NCBI GenBank assembly: GCA_900759565.1
Contig: CAAEVV010000004.1
Location: 1-38,453, forward strand
DNA length: 38,453 nt
Direction of reading: 5' to 3'
DNA from: an uncultured Collinsella sp.
Lineage (GTDB): Bacteria; Actinomycetota; Coriobacteriia; Coriobacteriales; Coriobacteriaceae
The notes under the pieces are model-generated. The model saw only the letters and a program-made list of their open reading frames with translations. It ran no database searches and was not told where the DNA came from. Position 1 is the stretch's first letter. Every line of letters starts with the position of its first letter. The translations under genes and the position numbers were made by a program. Shown here piece by piece: positions 1 through 7,873 of this stretch.

Positions 1-252
1 CCCCAAACGCAATGACAACTTAATGAGGTAACTGCCACATGTGAGGCACCCAGGGCATTGCTGTCTCGATTTTGAGCACGATGCCTTCCGCCTTGCATGG
101 GCCGTTCCATCCCGCCCCTGCAGCAACTGCCTCACGGGCTCATTGAAAACCGCATAGCACCCCAACGTCAGCACATCACCCACGGCAAGCACATCACTCA
201 CGACAACCAACACATCAACAAACAGCACGAACATCAACCGATTGGAGAAGCT

Positions 253-1143
253 ATGACAAACCACCACGCTGAAGACGGCGATAAGAAAAGCATTTTGGAT
301 GCCCGCATTGAGCGAGCATATGCAAACGAATATGACGCCGCCTTTGCCGCCGCGACCATCAAGAACTACGCGTCGCTACCGCTCGCGACGATCTTGGCCG
401 ACCACCCTCAACTGCTGAAGCGCTGCACAAAGATCATGGGCGACCCCGACATTCGCAAGCTGACAGACCCCTATGCCCCAAAACGCGACAACGATTCGTA
501 CGTTCTTACCGTAGGTTGCCTAGCCCATATGCTTACGGCGCTCGACACGAAACTCAAGCTCGAATGGGAACCCGACGAGCGTCATGAACTCGAAAGCAAG
601 CGGAACGCCCTGCGCACCGCACTGTTCCTTCCGTTGGACGGCCTCAAGCGCTGCAACGTCGAGCTCAATACACAGGCGCGGCAAAAGCCCGGGACCACGG
701 GGCAGAAAACTCCAAGACCCCATGCGGCCATCGTCGACCGCAACCGATATAACCGCATGACCGCGCACTTTTCCGCCGAGGGAGCAGCCATAAGGACGCT
801 GATCGACCTGCTGTGCCTCCTGAGCATCAACGAGCTATTTGAGGGCTATCTCGCCCTTGTTCCCGCGACGGCGCCCAAGTCGGTAGCAAAGATCATCGAG
901 ACCTGCAGACGCCAGTTTGAGCGCCATCGCAATGGCAGCGAGATGAACGCCAGCATCGCGCAGTACTACGCGGCTCATTACAAAAATGACGGATGTGCCC
1001 CTGTCGAGCATCAGCTGCGGCTCGCCTACACCACGCCTACCGCAACGCTCCATCGCTTTGGAGCCCTTGGCGCTTGTGAGCCGCACAAACAGGCAGCCGG
1101 CCCCACAACCGAGCTCGATCTCAGGCTCGGACGAACCCTGTAG
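253..1143 (+). CDS. Hypothetical protein, first gene of the ClpP-VirD4 operon
   Basis: A 296-residue protein of no family I recognise. I chose the ATG at 253 because GGAG lies five bases before it; the frame stays open upstream to 97 but without a comparable ribosome site. No signal peptide or membrane segment is visible. The sequence is polar and apparently mostly helical, with a Leu-rich hydrophobic stretch near residues 180-205. It is followed after 63 bases by the ClpP-like gene, which has its own strong ribosome site, and all three genes point the same way, so an operon is likely. The context (coupling ATPase, protease) hints at a mobile-element or secretion role, but nothing in the protein itself shows this. 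The 252 bases before it hold nothing I can identify. Confidence 0.7.
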   Translation: MTNHHAEDGDKKSILDARIERAYANEYDAAFAAATIKNYASLPLATILADHPQLLKRCTKIMGDPDIRKLTDPYAPKRDNDSYVLTVGCLAHMLTALDTKLKLEWEPDERHELESKRNALRTALFLPLDGLKRCNVELNTQARQKPGTTGQKTPRPHAAIVDRNRYNRMTAHFSAEGAAIRTLIDLLCLLSINELFEGYLALVPATAPKSVAKIIETCRRQFERHRNGSEMNASIAQYYAAHYKNDGCAPVEHQLRLAYTTPTATLHRFGALGACEPHKQAAGPTTELDLRLGRTL

Positions 1144-1206
1144 CCCGCCAGCCCCTCCGCGGGCAACAATCCTATTCCACAACACAACCAACAGAAAGGA
1201 GTCCTC

Positions 1207-1824
1207 ATGGACACCAATCATTCCCCCATCATCAGCCCCCTCACCATGCGTGAATCCGCCCGAGGTATCACGCTCACCAGCATTTACGATGAGATGCTCG
1301 CCCGTCGCGAGCTCTCCGTCATGGGAAACATCGAAACCCCGATGGCCCACGACCTATGCCAGCAGATCCGCCTGCTCGATGCCACCGACCCCAGCCGCCC
1401 CATCACCATATTTGTCGCCAGCGCCGGCGGAAGCGTGCGATCGGGTCTTGCGATCTATGACGCCATGCGCCTCGCATCGTGCCCTATCCGCACCGTCTGC
1501 CTGGAATTCGCCGCGTCCATGGGCGCCGTGATCTTTATGGGCGGCGACGATCGCCGTATGGCGCCCCATGCAGAGCTCATGATTCACGACCCGCTGATCC
1601 CCCAGGGGGCAGGCGGCTCGGCACTTGCGCTGCAGGAAACCAGCCGGCGTCTCATGCAGACCCGCAAGACCCTCACGCAAATCCTCTCGGACCGCAGCGG
1701 CCTCACGCCCAAGCGCATCCAGTCCCTCACTGCAAAAGACACCTACCTTTCGGCCGAGCGCGCCGTCGAGCTCGGCTTTGCCCACGAAATCCTCTCGACC
1801 ACCAAGGAGGTCGCCCATGTCTAA
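1207..1824 (+). CDS. ClpP-like serine protease (Clp-fold)
   Basis: A 205-residue Clp-fold serine protease. The catalytic triad is complete when aligned by motif with ClpP: Ser104 in AASMGA, His127 in MIHDPL and Asp178 in AKDTYLSA. The handle-helix side and the C-terminal SAERAVELGF segment also match the family, and the length is that of housekeeping ClpP. It differs from a usual clpP by sitting without clpX or trigger factor, between an unknown gene and a VirD4-type ATPase. AGAAAGGAG lies just before the ATG. Its last eight bases overlap the coupling-protein gene, which suggests translational coupling. Whether it works with a host Clp unfoldase or with its operon partner cannot be read from the sequence. 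Confidence 0.9.
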   Translation: MDTNHSPIISPLTMRESARGITLTSIYDEMLARRELSVMGNIETPMAHDLCQQIRLLDATDPSRPITIFVASAGGSVRSGLAIYDAMRLASCPIRTVCLEFAASMGAVIFMGGDDRRMAPHAELMIHDPLIPQGAGGSALALQETSRRLMQTRKTLTQILSDRSGLTPKRIQSLTAKDTYLSAERAVELGFAHEILSTTKEVAHV

Positions 1825-3121
1825 CCTCGCCAGCCGCCTCGCCGCATCTGAGTCCGCATCGTCCACCATCCTCGCCAAGGATCGAACGCTTTCCTGCGAC
1901 ACCCGCCAAACGGGACTCAACAACAACGCACTTGTGATCGGCCCCTCGGGAGCCGGCAAGACCCGAAACGTTCTCAAGCCCAACCTGCTGCAAATGAACG
2001 CAAGCTACATCGTGCTCGACACCAAAGGCACGCTCTGTCGCGAAGTGGGACCCGTGCTGGCAGCCCACGGTTACCGCGTGCAATGTCTCAACTTCGCCGA
2101 CCTCAACACCGTCCCGGCCCTTGCGCCCGGCATCGAGCGCTGCGGCTACAACCCCCTGAGGCACATTCGCCGCAAGGCGGACGGCAGGCCCAACCAGCAG
2201 GACATTCTCTCAGTGGCAAAGGCCATCTGCCCCATCGAGGACAACAACCAGCCTTTTTGGGATCATGCGGCGGCAAACCTGCTGTCGTGTCTTATCGCCT
2301 ACGTCACCGAACAGCTACCCGTCGACGAGCAGACGATCAGCTCGGTCATCAAGCTGATCGAGCACCTGCAGGACGGTGCCACGGGTCGATTGTTTGACGA
2401 CCTGATCACGACCGACCCCCAAAGCTATGCCCTCTCGCTATGGCGGCGCTACGCCATTACGCAAAATGCCGAGCGCATGCACGCGAGCATCGTCGGCATC
2501 CTTGCCGAAAAGGTCATGTGTCTGGGATTCGACGGTGCGACACAGCTCTATCGTGAGTGCCATCAGGTGGACTTCGCTTCCATGGGACACACCCCCTGCG
2601 CCCTGTTTGTAACCGTGAGCGATATCGACCGCAATCTCGATCCGCTGACCGGCCTCTTTATTACGCAGGCGTTTATGGGCCTCATTCGCGAGGCCGATAG
2701 GCAGCCCGACGGCAGCCTGCCCGTGCCTGTGCGCTTTATGCTCGATGACTTCGCAAATCTGCAGATCCCCCAGATCGACAACGTGCTCTCGATTATCCGA
2801 AGCCGCAACATCTGGGCAACGCTGCTGCTGCAGTCGACCAACCAGCTCGATGCGCTCTATGGCGAGGCACGCGCACGCTCCATCATGGGCAACTGCGACA
2901 CGCATCTGGTGCTGGCGTTCCAGGATCCCGAGAGTGCCCGGGTGTTTTCCGACCGCGCCGACGCGCTGCCCAGCACGCTCATGGCGACGCCGATCGATCG
3001 CTCGTGGCTCTTTGTACGCGGTCGCACTCCCGAACAGGTCGAGCGCTTTAGGCTCGAAGACCATCCGCTCTACGGGGAGCTGCCCGAGGCGCAGCGAGGC
3101 CATGCGGAGGCCGAGATCTAG
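1817..3121 (+). CDS. VirD4/TraG-type coupling ATPase lacking N-terminal membrane segments
   Basis: A 434-residue P-loop ATPase of the TraG/TraD/VirD4 type IV coupling family, which normally docks DNA or protein substrates at a conjugation channel. Walker A is GPSGAGKT at residues 42-49. Walker B is FMLDD near 307-311, followed by the family's LLQSTNQL motif at 337-344. The start ATG at 1817 follows AAGGAGG by six bases and overlaps the ClpP-like gene by eight. Typical members are 550-700 residues with two N-terminal transmembrane helices; here the ATPase core begins almost at once and no hydrophobic helix precedes it, so the product is probably soluble. The frame has no internal defect. No relaxase, VirB4 or channel gene is present nearby in the window. 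Confidence 0.87.
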   Translation: MSNLASRLAASESASSTILAKDRTLSCDTRQTGLNNNALVIGPSGAGKTRNVLKPNLLQMNASYIVLDTKGTLCREVGPVLAAHGYRVQCLNFADLNTVPALAPGIERCGYNPLRHIRRKADGRPNQQDILSVAKAICPIEDNNQPFWDHAAANLLSCLIAYVTEQLPVDEQTISSVIKLIEHLQDGATGRLFDDLITTDPQSYALSLWRRYAITQNAERMHASIVGILAEKVMCLGFDGATQLYRECHQVDFASMGHTPCALFVTVSDIDRNLDPLTGLFITQAFMGLIREADRQPDGSLPVPVRFMLDDFANLQIPQIDNVLSIIRSRNIWATLLLQSTNQLDALYGEARARSIMGNCDTHLVLAFQDPESARVFSDRADALPSTLMATPIDRSWLFVRGRTPEQVERFRLEDHPLYGELPEAQRGHAEAEI

Positions 3122-3199
3122 GCGCAGGGTTCTCGCAGCGCGCGGCGTCCCGGCGATGTTCCACAAAGGCCGTGCGTCCCGGGACCCCGGCAAAGCAAA

Positions 3200-3230
3200 G
3201 GGGCCCGCATCCGATGGGATACGGGCCCCT
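3200..3230 (-). terminator. Intrinsic terminator of pgi
   Basis: A GC-rich hairpin with GGGGCCCG/CGGGCCCC arms lies 33 bases beyond the pgi stop. On the minus strand it is followed by CTTTGCTTTG. It may also stop the convergent coupling-ATPase transcript. Confidence 0.75.
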
Positions 3231-3262
3231 GACTATAAGGCGCGATGCGTTAACAGCAGTGA

Positions 3263-4957
3263 CTACTTGCGGTGAGCGCGGTAGAACTCGATAAGCGCCT
3301 GGGTCGAAGCGTCCTGCTCGGCCTTGGCGGCGTCATCGTGGAAGGCAGGGGTGATCTGCTTGGCAAGCTGCTTGCCCAGCTCGACGCCCCACTGGTCGTA
3401 GGAGTCGATGCCCCAGACCGTGCCCTCGACAAACGTGATGTGCTCGTACAGGGCGATGAGCTCGCCGAGTGCGAACGGGGTCAGCGTATCGCCGAAGATC
3501 GAGGTCGTCGGGCGATTGCCCTCAAAGCAGCGAGCCGGGACGATCTGCTCGGGCGTGCCCTCGGCGCGAACCTCGTCGGCCGTCTTGCCAAAGGCGAGCG
3601 CCTTGGTCTGGGCCAAGAAGTTGCCCAGGAACAGCTCGTGGACATCCTGGCCGCTGTCGGTTGCGGGGTTGGCAGTGTTGGCGAAAGCGATAAAGTCGGC
3701 CGGAACCACCACGGTGCCCTGGTGCAGCAGCTGATAAAAGGCATGCTGGCCGTTGGTGCCGGGCTCGCCCCAGAAGATCTCACCGGTATCGGAGGTCACA
3801 GCGCTGCCGTCCCAGCGGACGTGCTTGCCGTTGGACTCCATGGTGAGCTGCTGCAGGTAGGCCGGGAAACGGTGCAGATACTGGCAGTACGGCAGCACGG
3901 CGTGGCTCTTGGAACCGAAGAAGTTGACGTACCAGACGTTGAGCAGGCCCATCAGCGCAACGGCGTTGTTCTCGAGCGGGGTATTGCAGAAGTACTCGTC
4001 GATGGCGTGGAAGCCCTCGAGGAACTGCTGGAAGCGCTCGGGGCCGAGCACGACGATCAGCGACAAGCCCACGGCGGAGTCGACGGAGTAGCGGCCGCCG
4101 ACCCAGTTCCAGAAGCCGAAGGCGTTGGCGGGGTCGATGCCGAAGGCCTCAACCTTCTCGAGCGCGGTGGAAACAGCGACGAAGTGCTTGGCCACGGCCT
4201 TGGCGTTCTGCTCATCGGAGCCGTCGATGGCGCCCTGAGCCTTGAGCTGCTCGAGCATCCAGGTCTTGACCTCGCGAGCGTTGGTGAGGGTCTCGAGCGT
4301 GGTGAAGGTCTTGGAGACGATGATCACGAGCGTGGTCTCGGGATCCAAACCCTTGAGCTTCTCGGCCTGGTCGTTGGGGTCGATGTTGGAGATATAGCGG
4401 CAGTCGATACCGGCGTCGGCATAGGGGCGCAGGGCCTCGTAAGCCATGACCGGGCCCAGGTCGGAGCCGCCAATGCCGATGGATACCAGGTGCTCGATCT
4501 TTTTGCCGGTAACGCCCTTCCACTCACCGGAGCGCACGCGCTCGGCGAAGGCATACATGCGGTCGAGGACCTCGTGCACGTCGGCGACGACGTCCTGGCC
4601 GTCGACGATGAGCTGGCCCTTCTCGGTTGCCGGGCGGCGCAGCGCGGTGTGCAGGACGGCGCGGTCCTCGGTGGTGTTGATGTGCTCACCGGAGAACATG
4701 GCGTCGCGGCGCTCCTCGAGCTTCACCTCGCGGGCAAGATCGCACAGCAGCTTGACGGTCTCATCGGTCACCAGGTTCTTCGACAGATCGAAGTGCAGGT
4801 CACCGGCGTCAAAGCTCAGCTTGTTCACGCGGTCGGCGTCAGCAGCGAACCAGGCCTTGAGGTCGATACCTTCGGCCTCGAGCTTCTCCTGATGAGCCTC
4901 GAGCGCCTTCCAAGCGGCAGTCGACGTAGCATCGATAGGTGCGGCAACAGTTGCCAT
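3263..4957 (-). CDS. pgi: Glucose-6-phosphate isomerase
   Basis: A 564-residue glucose-6-phosphate isomerase, which interconverts glucose-6-phosphate and fructose-6-phosphate in cytoplasmic glycolysis and gluconeogenesis. The SIS sugar-binding signature GIGGSDLGP is at 161-169. Catalytic residues by motif are Glu374 (MESNGKH), His405 (GTNGQH) and Lys529 (VELGKQ). Length is normal for the bacterial long-form family. The ATG at 4957 is preceded by GAGGAGGAC at ideal distance, so the in-frame upstream Met is not used. It is transcribed alone, with a terminator downstream and a hairpin in its leader. Confidence 0.97.
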   Translation of the reverse strand: MATVAAPIDATSTAAWKALEAHQEKLEAEGIDLKAWFAADADRVNKLSFDAGDLHFDLSKNLVTDETVKLLCDLAREVKLEERRDAMFSGEHINTTEDRAVLHTALRRPATEKGQLIVDGQDVVADVHEVLDRMYAFAERVRSGEWKGVTGKKIEHLVSIGIGGSDLGPVMAYEALRPYADAGIDCRYISNIDPNDQAEKLKGLDPETTLVIIVSKTFTTLETLTNAREVKTWMLEQLKAQGAIDGSDEQNAKAVAKHFVAVSTALEKVEAFGIDPANAFGFWNWVGGRYSVDSAVGLSLIVVLGPERFQQFLEGFHAIDEYFCNTPLENNAVALMGLLNVWYVNFFGSKSHAVLPYCQYLHRFPAYLQQLTMESNGKHVRWDGSAVTSDTGEIFWGEPGTNGQHAFYQLLHQGTVVVPADFIAFANTANPATDSGQDVHELFLGNFLAQTKALAFGKTADEVRAEGTPEQIVPARCFEGNRPTTSIFGDTLTPFALGELIALYEHITFVEGTVWGIDSYDQWGVELGKQLAKQITPAFHDDAAKAEQDASTQALIEFYRAHRK

Positions 4958-4975
4958 AGAGTCCTCCTCAGCATA

Positions 4976-4999
4976 CGGGCGCACGCCTCCATGCGCCCG
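4976..4999 (-). other. Hairpin in the pgi 5' leader with GGAGG in the loop
   Basis: Perfect 8-bp arms CGGGCGCA/TGCGCCCG enclose an eight-base loop that reads TGGAGGCG on the pgi strand. It ends about 19 bases before the pgi start codon. It could be a structural leader element, or chance in a GC-rich leader. Confidence 0.4.
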
Positions 5000-5082
5000 G
5001 ACATTCAGATGCCACTATTCTAGCGCAGGTCAAGACTACAATCAGCGAGCGTTGCCAATCGGCCCCCAAACGGCAACCGATT

Positions 5083-5146
5083 AAAAAGGGACAGGCTTAT
5101 TTTGGCAGGTCAAACGCTTTACCAACCAAAAATAACCCGTCCTTTT
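5083..5146. repeat. Imperfect inverted repeat with GGGACAGG arms
   Basis: The left arm (5083-5105) begins AAAAAGGGACAGG and runs to TTATTTTGG. The right arm (5126-5146) is its near-complement, from CCAAAAATAA to GTCCTTTT. It lies just past the stop of the half-dehydrogenase gene (minus strand), so it may act as its terminator. GGGACAGG-type palindromes resemble REP-like elements mobilised by TnpA-REP transposases; that link is inference. Confidence 0.6.
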
Positions 5147-5156
5147 ATGGCAAATA

Positions 5157-5732
5157 TTAGGCCGCGGCGCAGATGCTACCGAGCAACTCACGCAGAGGAG
5201 ACCCAATGCCCTCAAGCAGTTCAGGAGCGATAATGGCAAAAACGGGAACCTCGCCGGCTCCCACGACGGCAGGCACCTTGCCCTCCGAGACAATACATCC
5301 ATAAGGGACAAAACCGTCCTCGCCGGCATCGAGCGCCGCCATGCGACGCGCGAGTTCGCGCGCAAAGCCGGCAGTATCGGCATCGCCGATCGCCAGGACA
5401 AAGTCCACGCCTTCGTCGGTCGCCAGGGCCACGGCTTCGTCGATCAGCTCGTCTCCCCCGTCGCCCTCAACCGAGCCGCAGCGAAAAAGCACGCGCTCGA
5501 GCAGAGCTCGATCAAGCGAGTCGAACGCCGCCGTGACAAGTTCATCGCGCGTATGTTTGTCGCCGCCCAGCACGACCAGTACCTTGGTACCGCCATAGTG
5601 GGCAACCAATCGCCCGCACCAGCGAGCCACGTCTCCATCCGCAACAAGACGCGTCGGCATACCAAACCCATAGTTGACCATCGTTTCCACAACCCTTCCG
5701 TGCATGTAGGTGGCACCAACCGTTAGGCTCAT
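5157..5732 (-). CDS. N-terminal half of an iron-type alcohol dehydrogenase, stand-alone
   Basis: A 191-residue protein resembling only the N-terminal nucleotide-binding domain of type III (iron-containing) alcohol dehydrogenases. The NYGFGMPTRLV opening, the KVLVVLGGDKHTRDEL strand-loop and the EGVDFVLAIG segment follow the family order. The dinucleotide-binding GGGS loop is replaced by GDAD (around residue 115). The C-terminal helical metal-binding domain, with its Asp/His ligands, is absent, so the protein is half the usual ~385 residues. It is therefore unlikely to be a working dehydrogenase; it may bind a nucleotide or be a remnant. The ATG at 5732 has no good ribosome site. A Met at 5681 with GGAAGGG upstream is an alternative start. 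The gene stands alone between two GGGACAGG repeats. Confidence 0.65.
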   Translation of the reverse strand: MSLTVGATYMHGRVVETMVNYGFGMPTRLVADGDVARWCGRLVAHYGGTKVLVVLGGDKHTRDELVTAAFDSLDRALLERVLFRCGSVEGDGGDELIDEAVALATDEGVDFVLAIGDADTAGFARELARRMAALDAGEDGFVPYGCIVSEGKVPAVVGAGEVPVFAIIAPELLEGIGSPLRELLGSICAAA

Positions 5733-5816
5733 ACTACGAAGCGAGGTTTTCCGAGCTGTTTCGCACTCTTTAGGGCTGCGTTAAATACCCGATGCAACCG
5801 CACGACCATACCTACC

Positions 5817-5829
5817 AAAAAGGGACAGG
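5817..5829 (+). repeat. Second copy of the 13-bp AAAAAGGGACAGG repeat
   Basis: An exact match to 5083-5095 in the same orientation. The two copies bracket the half-dehydrogenase gene (747 bp from the first base of one to the last of the other). This copy abuts the -35 box of the polymerase promoter. Confidence 0.65.
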
Positions 5830-5831
5830 TT

Positions 5832-5892
5832 TTGACGATGTCCGTGCAAGCGGGTATTATCGAACATGTATTCGATAAGAACATGTGTTTGA
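5832..5892 (+). promoter_or_regulatory. SOS promoter with tandem LexA boxes
   Basis: TTGACG (5832-5837) and TATTAT (5855-5860) are separated by exactly 17 bases. A LexA box, TCGAACATGTATTCGA (5860-5875), abuts the -10 box and differs from the Gram-positive/actinobacterial consensus TCGAAC-N4-GTTCGA at one base. A second, weaker box, AAGAACATGTGTTTGA, follows at 5877-5892. Repressor bound here would block transcription start for the downstream polymerase, as expected for a damage-induced gene. Confidence 0.87.
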
Positions 5893-5904
5893 TGGGAGGA
5901 GCCC

Positions 5905-7410
5905 GTGGCGCAGGAGCAGCACACCTATATCTGCATCGACCTCAAGACCTTTTACGCCAGCGTCGAGTGCGTCGACCGCGGGCTCGATCCGCTCACCACC
6001 AACCTGGTCGTTGCCGACGAATCGCGCGGACGCACGACCATCTGCCTCGCCATCACCCAGGCCATGAAGGACTTAGGTATTCACAATCGCTGCCGTCTGT
6101 TCGAGATTCCCGACGGCATCGACTTCATCAAAGCCGTACCGCGCATGCAGCACTACATGGAGGTGTCGGCGCAAATCTACGGCATCTATCTGGAATACGT
6201 GAGTCCGCAAGACGTGCACGTCTACTCCATCGACGAATGCTTTATCGACGTGACGCCCTATCTAGACCTCTACCATACCAATGCCAAAGGCTTCGCCTGC
6301 ATGTTGCGCGATGAGGTCCTCGCGCGCACCGGCATCACGGCAACGGTCGGCATCGGCCCCAACCTATTCCAGGCCAAGGTAGCGCTCGACATCACTGCCA
6401 AGCACGTACCCAGTCGCATCGGCATACTCGACGACGAAACCTTTCGCAAGGAGATCTGGCCCCATCGTCCCATCACCGACATCTGGGGCATCGGGCCCGG
6501 CGTGGCAGCCCGCCTCGAAAAATACGGCGTCTATGATCTGATGGGCGTCGCCGCGCTCGACGAGAACCTGCTCTACGACGAACTCGGCGTCAATGCCGAA
6601 TATCTCATCGACCACGCCTTCGGGCGCGAGCCGACAACCATCGCCGATATCCAAGCCTATCGCCCGCAAGCAACTTCAACTACCACAGGACAGGTGCTCT
6701 CGAAGGGTTATGCCTACGAGCAGGCCTACACCGTCTTGCGCGAGATGGTCGACAGCGCCGTGCTGGACTTGGTCGATAAGCACGTGGTGTGTGACAGCAT
6801 CTCGCTCTTTGTGGGCTACGCGAGCGAGCGCGCCGACATACGCCGCCTCGACGCCAGCGGTACGGCGCAATATGTGGATGGATGCGGGCACCTGCGCTCG
6901 AGCACGTCGAGTATCGAACCCACCGCAACCGCCGGCCCCGAGCTCGCACCCCGTGCGCCCAAGCCCGTCCAGCGCGATGACGAACGGCGTCGCCTGGTGC
7001 GTGAAGCGCAGGCAATCGATGGTATCTTTGTGGGAGAGCATGGTGGCAAACCACGTGGTGGCTATGCCGCACTCTTTGCGCACTCTAACGCCTCGCGAAA
7101 GCTGCCCGAACGCACTAATTCGTTTAAGAAAATCATGAGCTATTTCGATGAGCTCTGGGCGCAGACCGTCGATCCCAAACGACCGGTCAAGCGCATCAAC
7201 CTGGGATTTGGCAACCTCATGCCCGAGGAATTTGCCACTATTGATCTGTTCAGCGATATCGAGGCCGATGAGCGCGAGCGCGACCTGGCGCGCGCCGTCC
7301 TGGCCGTAAAAGGCAAGTACGGCAAGAATGCGCTCGTCAAGGGATTAAGCTTTACCACCGGCGCCACCGCGCGCGAACGCAACGACCAAGTTGGAGGACA
7401 CCGTGCCTAA
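5905..7410 (+). CDS. Y-family DNA polymerase, UvrX/UmuC-like
   Basis: A 501-residue translesion DNA polymerase. Catalytic acidic residues are visible: Asp12 in the opening CIDLKTFYASVE motif and Asp110-Glu111 in YSIDE. These are followed by the VGIGPN palm segment and the GIGPGVAARL helix-hairpin-helix near residues 195-206. The little-finger region contains a low-complexity insert (about 320-350). Length and the adjacent YolD-like gene fit the UvrX/YqjW branch found in Gram-positives rather than DinB. The GTG start at 5905 is set by GGGAGGA four bases upstream. It overlaps the YolD-like gene by eight bases. LexA boxes in the promoter indicate induction by DNA damage. Translesion synthesis past lesions is the family role. 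Confidence 0.93.
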   Translation: MAQEQHTYICIDLKTFYASVECVDRGLDPLTTNLVVADESRGRTTICLAITQAMKDLGIHNRCRLFEIPDGIDFIKAVPRMQHYMEVSAQIYGIYLEYVSPQDVHVYSIDECFIDVTPYLDLYHTNAKGFACMLRDEVLARTGITATVGIGPNLFQAKVALDITAKHVPSRIGILDDETFRKEIWPHRPITDIWGIGPGVAARLEKYGVYDLMGVAALDENLLYDELGVNAEYLIDHAFGREPTTIADIQAYRPQATSTTTGQVLSKGYAYEQAYTVLREMVDSAVLDLVDKHVVCDSISLFVGYASERADIRRLDASGTAQYVDGCGHLRSSTSSIEPTATAGPELAPRAPKPVQRDDERRRLVREAQAIDGIFVGEHGGKPRGGYAALFAHSNASRKLPERTNSFKKIMSYFDELWAQTVDPKRPVKRINLGFGNLMPEEFATIDLFSDIEADERERDLARAVLAVKGKYGKNALVKGLSFTTGATARERNDQVGGHRA

Positions 7411-7873
7411 ACCCAAACAACAGCCCGTGCGCCCGCCGACCGCCTTCGAGCGCCTGGCGGACCCCGAGGGCAGACGCCGCGCCGCCGACCCCAAGCTCAC
7501 TGCCAACGGTGCCGTGCGCGCCAACCGCGCCGCACAGTTTATACCCTTTGCCGCCCTCACGGGATACTACGAACTCGTGCGCAAACAAGAGATCACCGTC
7601 GAGCCAAAATGCGAGCTCACGGAAGAAAAAGCCCTCGAGCTTTCGAAAAAACTCGAGGGCCTCAAACGCGGCGACTTGGTGCGCGTCACCTATTACGATA
7701 CATACGGCTATCGCGCTCGCACGGGCATCCTTGACGAGGTGCTCCCCGCCTTCAAACTACTCAAGCTCCGAGACATCGCCATCGACTTCGACAATATCCA
7801 GGACTTTGAGCTACGCGGACGAGCCCAGACAAGGACGCGCATCCAAGGCAAGGCCTACAGCGTCATGACGTAG
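7403..7873 (+). CDS. YolD-like protein, partner of the Y-family polymerase
   Basis: A 156-residue YolD-like family protein. The diagnostic RAAQFIPFAALTGYYE segment lies near residues 38-53, and a beta-rich C-terminal half (GDLVRVTYYDTYGY, then DIAIDFDNIQDFEL) matches the family fold. YolD-like genes are regularly coupled to UvrX-type polymerases and are proposed to take the place of UmuD. The GTG at 7403 is preceded by GGAGG at five bases and overlaps the end of the polymerase gene, so the two are translationally coupled and share the SOS promoter. Its 3' end overlaps the convergent metal-binding gene by 19 bases, with no terminator between. Confidence 0.88.
   Translation: MPKPKQQPVRPPTAFERLADPEGRRRAADPKLTANGAVRANRAAQFIPFAALTGYYELVRKQEITVEPKCELTEEKALELSKKLEGLKRGDLVRVTYYDTYGYRARTGILDEVLPAFKLLKLRDIAIDFDNIQDFELRGRAQTRTRIQGKAYSVMT

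Noticed and set aside
3272..5023. 583-codon open frame antisense to pgi
   Set aside because: Its product is Leu/Gly/Val-rich without any motif, and it mirrors pgi codons. It is an expected antisense shadow in GC-rich DNA.
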